Origin: Candidatus Woesearchaeota archaeon
GTDB lineage: Archaea; Nanobdellota; Nanobdellia; Woesearchaeales; 21-14-0-10-32-9
NCBI GenBank assembly: GCA_020854775.1
Contig: JAHKLZ010000002.1
Coordinates: forward strand, 1-64,000
DNA length: 64,000 nt
Reading direction: 5' to 3'
Shown here: positions 59,395 through 64,000 of the stretch, piece by piece
How the letters are laid out: every line of letters starts with the position of its first letter
Numbering within the stretch: position 1 is the first letter of the stretch
Position numbers and translations under genes: made by a program
Notes under the pieces: model-generated
Database searches by the model: none
The model's input: the letters and a program-made list of their open reading frames with translations, nothing else
Told to the model about the DNA's origin: nothing

Positions 59395-60602
59395 TTATTT
59401 TTTTTTCTTTTCTTTTTTTTCTTTTTTCTTAGTATTAAGAATAACAGTGTTGTTATAGTAATTATGATTATTGAATAAGTTAAGGTTACTATGTTGGTGT
59501 TTGTTTTTTGTGTTTTTGTTTCTGTGTTAACATTTATTATTGTTCCTCTTTCTTGTGTTACTTTTTGATTGTAATGTATTCTTCCTTTTACTTGGTATTG
59601 TCCTGGTTCTTCAGGTGTATAAAACATTTCTATGTCTATTTCTTCATTTCTTGGTACGTTGATTGTTTCTGATTCTATTATTTTTATTATTTTTCCGTCT
59701 TTTAGTATGACTCCTTTGAATTGCGCGCTCACAGTTCTTGTTCCTTGGTTTTTGAATTTAGCAGTTATTGGTACTATTTCGTTTGTGGTTGCCCAAGTTT
59801 TTGTTCTTAGAGTTATTAAGTTTCCTTCGTCGCTTATTCCTCCTCTTTCTAGCACGCTAAAGGTTATTGTTGCTTTGTTTCCGCATATTGGCTCTGTTAT
59901 TTCTGCCCAGTATTGTCCTGGTTCTAATCCTAGGTTTATTTTGTTGTTTATTATTTCTGTTTTTGTTGGTATTATTTCCGCGTCGTGTCTGTACGCGTGT
60001 TCTTTAATTAATTGTTCTTGTAGTTGTGAGAATATTTTCATTTCAAACAAAGGTCTTATTCTTACGTTTCCTGTGTTTCTTATAGTCGCAGTAATTGTGT
60101 TTTCTTCGTTTATTTCTATTGTGTCCAGGTTTATTCCTCCCGCGGTGCAGGAAATTATTTGAGTGTCTGTTATTGTCACGGTTATTTTTACTTCGAATGC
60201 TACCACTATGTTTGTTCCTATTTGAGAAGTTATTTCTCCTACGGGTCCTGTGCTTATTATTATTGTTCCTTCGTAAGTGTCTACTCTCGCGTCGCTTGGC
60301 GGTTCTACTATTACGTTTATTATTCCTGGATTGTTTTCAGTTACTATTAAGTGTTCATCTCTAGGTTCTAGGGTTATCCAATCAGCTATTTCTCCTTTTG
60401 CTTCGTAGAATACTTGTATTGCTCTTTCTGAGCCCATGCTCACTGTTATTTGTTGTTCTGCGTATCCTCCTCTTAGTACGTTTTCAAAGTTTAATCTTGC
60501 TCTGTTAACTCCGAGTATGGATGCTTCCGTGTTTTGAGAAAGAATCATAACTAGTACTATGCTTATTATTATAGTTATGAATATTGTTTTTTTTGTTTTC
60601 AT
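59391..60602 (-). CDS. Secreted Ig-like protein with C-terminal membrane anchor (403 aa)
   Basis: A signal peptide (about 1-27) precedes two or three Ig-like domains. The first (VNRARLNFENVLRGGYAEQQ, then WITLEPRD) resembles the start of MSP/PapD-like or ASPM-type beta domains; the last resembles CARDB (NQGTRTVSAQFKGVILKDGK). A C-terminal membrane segment (about 372-391) and a Lys-rich tail fix it in the membrane. It lies just behind cassette B on the same strand. A role as membrane-bound assembly factor for the small subunits is conceivable but rests on position and fold only. Confidence 0.65.
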   Translation of the reverse strand: MKTKKTIFITIIISIVLVMILSQNTEASILGVNRARLNFENVLRGGYAEQQITVSMGSERAIQVFYEAKGEIADWITLEPRDEHLIVTENNPGIINVIVEPPSDARVDTYEGTIIISTGPVGEITSQIGTNIVVAFEVKITVTITDTQIISCTAGGINLDTIEINEENTITATIRNTGNVRIRPLFEMKIFSQLQEQLIKEHAYRHDAEIIPTKTEIINNKINLGLEPGQYWAEITEPICGNKATITFSVLERGGISDEGNLITLRTKTWATTNEIVPITAKFKNQGTRTVSAQFKGVILKDGKIIKIIESETINVPRNEEIDIEMFYTPEEPGQYQVKGRIHYNQKVTQERGTIINVNTETKTQKTNTNIVTLTYSIIIITITTLLFLILRKKKKKKRKKNN

Positions 60603-60628
60603 ATTTATTACTTATTTTTTTATGGTTT

Positions 60629-60700
60629 TTATAATCCTATTGAGAAATCTAATAGGATGTCTTGGCTTATGTTTTCAACTTCGTCTACGTAGTTTTTCAT
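60629..60700 (-). CDS. Possible very short ORF (23 aa) between cassette B and the 403-aa gene
   Basis: ATG at 60700 is preceded by GAGAGGAAACAAAA, the same leader as at the cassette B gene starting at 62337 (GAGGAAACAAAAATGAAAA). The product begins MKNYVDEVENISQDIL. The 3' part overlaps a possible hairpin CCTATT/AATAGG (about 60636-60657). It may be a leader peptide or a remnant of a duplicated subunit gene; coding status is uncertain. Confidence 0.3.
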   Translation of the reverse strand: MKNYVDEVENISQDILLDFSIGL

Positions 60701-60729
60701 TTTTGTTTCCTCTCATGTTTTTATTATTT

Positions 60730-61623
60730 TTATGATGGTACCGTGGCTGTGAATCTTACAGTTCCTAAGCATATCCCGAAAGGGTTTGGTGGTACGTATA
60801 ATTGCCAGTACGTCGTTCTGTTTATTATTGGAGTTAAATCTGTTGGTTGTGAAAGCATTACTCCTAGGTCTTGTGGAGTGGATGATAGTTGAGTTTTAAA
60901 ATCCCAGTCTACGTCTATTGATGAGAATCTTTGATTTTCTATTGTTATGTTTGATCCTCTGTCGCATATCATTGCTAGTCCTGCTCCTACTACTGGGTCT
61001 GTTCCTCCGTATCCAAACACACTCACATTTATGTCCATGTTTCCGAAGTTCGTTATTGTGGCTGTTTGATTATCGCTTGTTTCTGTAACTGTTAAGTTTC
61101 CGTAATCTATTAGGCTCGTGACGTTTAATGCGTATAATTCATTAATAATTGTGGTGTTTGATAATGTGTCTGTGAAGTTGAATGTGTCTTTTGTTGTTAC
61201 GTTACAAGTCCACGTTCCGTTGTTAGCGTAATGTATCACGTTGAATGAGCAAGTATAGTTTGCTGTGTATAATCCATCGTGATTTATTATTGAGCAACTC
61301 GTATTTGTGTAGTGCGTATTTCCATCATCTGCTGATTCGTGTGTACTAGTTACGTGATAAAACGTGGCGTTTACTTCGGTTATGTCATCCCATCCGTTCC
61401 AGTCTAGAATTGTTGCGTTGCAAAAAATGTTTTTTGTTGTTCCTGCACTTAGGGTTTGGGTATTGTCCATTATTACTTGTAGTATTTCTGGTCCTGCGTT
61501 TGTTACGTTTACTCTCGTTGTTACGTTTACGTGTTCGTAGTTGTATGCTTCTACGTTTTTTTGGATTTGCAAACTACTTATTACAATTATTATTGTTATT
61601 ATTATCAGTAGTTTTAGTTTCAT
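60730..61623 (-). CDS. Secreted beta-rich protein, third gene of cassette B (297 aa)
   Basis: Same length and domain order as the third gene of cassette A (17434-18327). It has a signal peptide (about 1-26), an Ig-like domain with NIFCNATILDWNGWDDITEV and TWTCNVTTKD, and a C-terminal domain (LYALNVTSLIDYGNLTV, ITNFGNMDINVSVFGYGG, YWQLYVPPNPFGICLGTVRF). The strongest conservation between copies is in the second domain, so that part is likely the one that binds partners. The start has GGATGA upstream and lies 6 bases behind the previous stop. Confidence 0.75.
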   Translation of the reverse strand: MKLKLLIIITIIIVISSLQIQKNVEAYNYEHVNVTTRVNVTNAGPEILQVIMDNTQTLSAGTTKNIFCNATILDWNGWDDITEVNATFYHVTSTHESADDGNTHYTNTSCSIINHDGLYTANYTCSFNVIHYANNGTWTCNVTTKDTFNFTDTLSNTTIINELYALNVTSLIDYGNLTVTETSDNQTATITNFGNMDINVSVFGYGGTDPVVGAGLAMICDRGSNITIENQRFSSIDVDWDFKTQLSSTPQDLGVMLSQPTDLTPIINRTTYWQLYVPPNPFGICLGTVRFTATVPS

Positions 61624-61629
61624 ATTTTT

Positions 61630-62337
61630 TCATCCTAGTTCTACGTAAAAGTAGTATGTTGTTGTTGCTAAAGGATTATTTGCGACTATCATTTGAAAGT
61701 CGTATGTTGAGCCATCATATCCTGTGGTTGTTGGGTTTATGGCGCTTGCGTAAACTATGTTTGTACTTTCAGATTCTAGTAGTACTAGTTGGAAGTCCGC
61801 TGTTGATTGTGTTTGTCTTGTACTGCCTACGAAAGTACTCGTGGCGGGACAAGTGTTTTGTGTTATTACTGGTTGTCCGGCTATGCTTATTGCTTCGTGA
61901 GTAGTTTCATTAAATGTGTTGTCTATGCTGTCTATTCCTGTGAGGTTTAGCGCCGTGTTTTCTGATGTTATTCGCGCGGGTTGTGCACAAGATATGTCTG
62001 TCCAATCTATATTGTTGTGTCTGCTTGAGTATATTGTTCCGCTTATGTCTCCTTGGTCTAATTCCCAGTTGTATATTGTGCTTCCGCTTGAATCATCTAG
62101 TGTTAGGCTTCCTGTGACGTTTCCTATGTATGCTTTCCATCTTATGTTTTGTTGTAAAGCATTTACTACTAGTGTTGTTATTGTTCCTCCATCATCTGTT
62201 CTGTTTCCTGGAGGATTAGCTGTTACTGTTTCTTGGTTATCTACTGTGATGTCTGTTCCTGTTGGTTGGGCGGAGGAAAAAGAGGAAACAAACAGTATTA
62301 ATACAGTGGTTAATATTAGTCTTTGTATTGTTTTCAT
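61630..62337 (-). CDS. Secreted subunit-like protein, second gene of cassette B
   Basis: ATG at 62337 (235 aa) is chosen over 62364, because GAGGAAA precedes it and the signal peptide (KTIQRLILTTVLILFVSSFS) then has a normal length. Mature start QPTGTDITVDNQ, body WKAYIGNVTGSLTLDDSSG, SIDNTFNETTHE, and C-terminal TTYYFYVELG are the shared subunit domain. It is the counterpart of 18336-19085, with identical mature start QPTG. Extracellular, with several NxS/T sites. Confidence 0.75.
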   Translation of the reverse strand: MKTIQRLILTTVLILFVSSFSSAQPTGTDITVDNQETVTANPPGNRTDDGGTITTLVVNALQQNIRWKAYIGNVTGSLTLDDSSGSTIYNWELDQGDISGTIYSSRHNNIDWTDISCAQPARITSENTALNLTGIDSIDNTFNETTHEAISIAGQPVITQNTCPATSTFVGSTRQTQSTADFQLVLLESESTNIVYASAINPTTTGYDGSTYDFQMIVANNPLATTTYYFYVELG

Positions 62338-62392
62338 TTTTGTTTCCTCTTTGTTTTTCTTCATTTTTTAGTTCCTTTTCTTAGTTCTTATT

Positions 62393-63091
62393 TTATCTTA
62401 TTTCTAAGTAAAAGTAGTATGGTGTTGTTCCTTCTACTAGGCCATTTTCTCCTACTAATAGTTGGAAGTGCCATGGGTTCCCGTCGAATCCTTCTGGTGT
62501 TGTGTCTTCTATTATTGTTGTGTATATTGTGTCTGTGTCTGCGTTTAGTAGTACTTGCCAGAATGCGTTTCCTTGTTCTCCTGTTGCGTTGTATGCTTGT
62601 GTTGTTGGACAACCAGTTATAGTTGTTAAGCCTACGTTGAAATCAGGGTGGTTATTATTTGTGAACGTGTTGGTTATACTGTCTGGATCATTTGAGTTTT
62701 GTCCTAGTGCTGTTTCTTCAGCTGCTATGTGTGTCGCGTTTGAACAATTTATGTTCGTCCAGCTCACTGCGTTGTTTCTACTCGCGTATACTTGTCCTGT
62801 TGGTGTGGTTACGTTCCAGTCGTAGAAGTTCGCGCCTGATGCATCTGATAGTATTATTGTTCCTGTTATGTTCCCGTAGAAACCTTGCCAGAACCTAGTC
62901 ACAGATAATCCGTGTAGTGTTAATTCTGTAACGTTTCCTGCTTGTGCATCTACTGCTTCTGGTGTCGTTGTGTCATCGAATCTTGATGATGTTCCGACAT
63001 CCACGTCTTCCACTCCTAGTGGTTGCGCCGTTACGAATCCCGCTGTTAGGATTATTAGTAACAGCATTACTAATGTTGTTCTCCCCTTCAT
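62393..63091 (-). CDS. Secreted subunit-like protein, first gene of cassette B (232 aa)
   Basis: A signal peptide (about 1-22, ending VTAQPLG) is followed by the shared domain: ELTLHGLSVTRFWQGFYGNI, ILSDASGANFYDWNV, DSITNTFTNNNHPDFNVGL and the end TPYYFYLEIR. It corresponds to 19139-19903 in cassette A. The ribosome-binding site is strong (GGAGGG). It lies 43 bases behind the ArsR-like regulator on the same strand and may be read from that promoter. Confidence 0.75.
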   Translation of the reverse strand: MKGRTTLVMLLLIILTAGFVTAQPLGVEDVDVGTSSRFDDTTTPEAVDAQAGNVTELTLHGLSVTRFWQGFYGNITGTIILSDASGANFYDWNVTTPTGQVYASRNNAVSWTNINCSNATHIAAEETALGQNSNDPDSITNTFTNNNHPDFNVGLTTITGCPTTQAYNATGEQGNAFWQVLLNADTDTIYTTIIEDTTPEGFDGNPWHFQLLVGENGLVEGTTPYYFYLEIR

Positions 63092-63134
63092 TTTATTTCC
63101 CTCCGGTTTATTTTACTTATTGTATTTTTTTTTT

Positions 63135-63710
63135 TTACCTCGTGTCTATTTTTTGAGGATTGTATATTTCGTAATATTTTCCTGGTTGTTTTTCTATTTC
63201 TGTTCTAGTGATTGTTTCGTATTGTATTGTTGTATCTTTATGCGTGATTTGTTCTGTTTTGATTGGTTCTTTGAGAATTAGTCTTAGTTTTGTGTTGGTG
63301 TTTTCTTCGTAGTATATCGCGTCTATGTTTTGCATTTTGTTTCTTAGTTCTTGGTATCCTTGTTCTATTGTTTCGTGTTTTGTTTCATCTGGGTGTAGCC
63401 ATATTTTGATCATTATTTTTTTGTGTTCGTTTATTGGTATGAGTTTTTTATCTACGAGTCCTGTCGCGGTTATTATTAGGTACGCGTTATCGTTTGCTAG
63501 GCTGTATACTATTCTTGGTTGTCCTTTGTCGCGGTTGCTTATTCTTTCGCTTTTTACGATGTTTGCTAATTCTAGGAAGCGAAGTGATTGGCTTATGTTT
63601 GACATTGATGTGTTTGCGAGTTCTGCTAGTTCTAGTGGTGATTTTTTTTCTAGGGCTAATGCTTTTAGGATGTTCCATTTCGCGCTTGTGAATAGTGTTT
63701 CTTGTTCCAT
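63135..63710 (-). CDS. ArsR-like winged-helix transcription regulator of cassette B
   Basis: The winged-helix domain (WNILKALALEKKSPLELAEL, then TSMSNISQSLRFLELANIVK) starts a few residues after the ATG at 63710, as is usual for this archaeal group. A longer form from TTG at 63761 would add 17 residues overlapping an operator arm and is less likely. The wing reads GQPRIVYSLAND. The C-terminal half (about 100-191) is an alpha-beta domain of unknown role. It is the first gene ahead of cassette B and probably regulates itself and the cassette through the inverted repeat at 63755-63799. Confidence 0.78.
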   Translation of the reverse strand: MEQETLFTSAKWNILKALALEKKSPLELAELANTSMSNISQSLRFLELANIVKSERISNRDKGQPRIVYSLANDNAYLIITATGLVDKKLIPINEHKKIMIKIWLHPDETKHETIEQGYQELRNKMQNIDAIYYEENTNTKLRLILKEPIKTEQITHKDTTIQYETITRTEIEKQPGKYYEIYNPQKIDTR

Positions 63711-63754
63711 CTTTTTGTTTTTTTCAGACGATTTTGATGCCTTTTGGTCACTTT

Positions 63755-63799
63755 GATACAAAATCCAATCATTTCATCACTGGTATACTTTTTTGTATC
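63755..63799 (-). promoter_or_regulatory. Operator inverted repeat GATACAAAA / TTTTGTATC
   Basis: GATACAAAA (63755-63763) and TTTTGTATC (63791-63799) are perfect inverse complements separated by 27 bases that contain GTATAC (63783-63788), a smaller palindrome. The structure lies between the TATA box near 63821 and the ATG at 63710, at the expected transcript start, the natural site for autorepression by the ArsR-like protein. Confidence 0.6.
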
Positions 63800-63820
63800 T
63801 TAATTCATTCCATGATATAA

Positions 63821-63848
63821 GTTATATTTAAATGTTTTGTTTTTTACT
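63821..63848 (-). promoter_or_regulatory. Promoter of the ArsR-like gene and cassette B with shared 20-bp element
   Basis: Minus-strand AGTAAAAAACAAAACATTTA followed by AATATAAC gives a TATA box with an upstream element identical over 20 bases to 57228-57247. Confidence 0.65.
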
Positions 63849-64000
63849 ATAAAACAAAAATAATAGAATTTTATTTATTACATTAATTTATTAATTAGTG
63901 AATTAGATTCTTTAAAGCTTTAAAAACGCGAAATTTGTTTTTTTAAATATTGGTTTCTTAATTACTTTAATTTAATATTTATTTTGTTTTATTTATTACT
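63849..64000. other. AT-rich non-coding right edge
   Basis: About 150 bases with no open frame of note. Mostly A and T, with one CTTTAAAGCTTTAAAAACGCG segment; nothing further recognised. Confidence 0.4.

Noticed and set aside
63711-63761. Longer ArsR-like protein from TTG at 63761
   Set aside because: The extra 17 residues are polar, overlap the operator arm, and the family usually starts a few residues before the winged helix, as the ATG at 63710 does.

Overview
The window is a stretch of an AT-rich archaeal chromosome, most likely from a DPANN lineage of the Woesearchaeota/Pacearchaeota type. Evidence for this is an archaeal tRNA-Trp with an intron at the canonical position, a single-polypeptide primase joining a PriS catalytic core to a PriL-like Fe-S domain (known from Nanoarchaeum and other DPANN), Dph2, a HerA-family ATPase, archaeal TATA boxes (often close to AACATTTATATA), and many secreted Ig-repeat proteins. 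The + strand is T/G-rich throughout. Genes on + therefore prefer T/G-ending codons and genes on - prefer A/C-ending codons, which suggests one replichore with + as the leading strand.

Region 1 (1-11.5 kb) is mixed. It holds the start of a phage-tail-fibre-like surface protein running off the left edge, a ribbon-helix-helix (RHH) gene, intron-containing tRNA-Trp followed by a partial copy of its 3' end, a HEPN-MNT pair with a strong inverted-repeat operator, a membrane-anchored JAMM protease, the fused primase, two tandem paralogues (one apparently starting at ATA), then dph2, a HerA-like ATPase, a 51-aa ORF, a COG1325-like RNA-binding protein, membrane proteins and a VIT/CCC1-like transporter.

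Region 2 (11.5-17.4 kb, + strand) carries two short regulator-led units for surface or membrane proteins. One begins with a tiny AbrB-like protein preceded by three 12-bp direct repeats. The other begins with an RHH protein. The last protein (933 aa) has an ectodomain, one membrane segment and a cytoplasmic domain shared with three proteins of region 3.

Region 3 (17.4-57 kb, - strand) is the striking part. A probable operon of about 36 kb starts at two RHH genes near 57.0 kb and continues through a 991-aa membrane protein, a 1206-aa membrane-anchored HerA/FtsK-type ATPase, two long coiled-coil cytoplasmic proteins, and five secreted proteins of 3044, about 1901, about 625, 585 and 2479 aa. 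Several junctions are ATGA overlaps. A separately promoted cytoplasmic 283-aa protein and a three-gene cassette of small secreted proteins (17.4-19.9 kb) follow.

Region 4 (57-64 kb) has a divergent membrane-bound winged-helix regulator with a TTGTTCCGG repeat array after it, a secreted acidic coiled-coil protein, a small lipoprotein, a 403-aa Ig-like membrane protein, and a second copy of the three-gene cassette led by an ArsR-like regulator.

The unifying observation is one recognisable domain, with a DSI-x-NTF-type motif and a terminal YxFYxEL-type strand. It occurs as the body of the small secreted proteins, as the C-terminal cap of the two largest proteins, and as the first ectodomain of the ATPase. 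A second, cytoplasmic domain (H-x5-NDF-x2-WI) links the ATPase to three other proteins. I infer a coherent cell-surface apparatus: self-associating subunits, giant Ig-repeat fibres, a membrane motor and cytoplasmic adaptors. It is plausibly used for attachment or contact, but function is not shown by the sequence.
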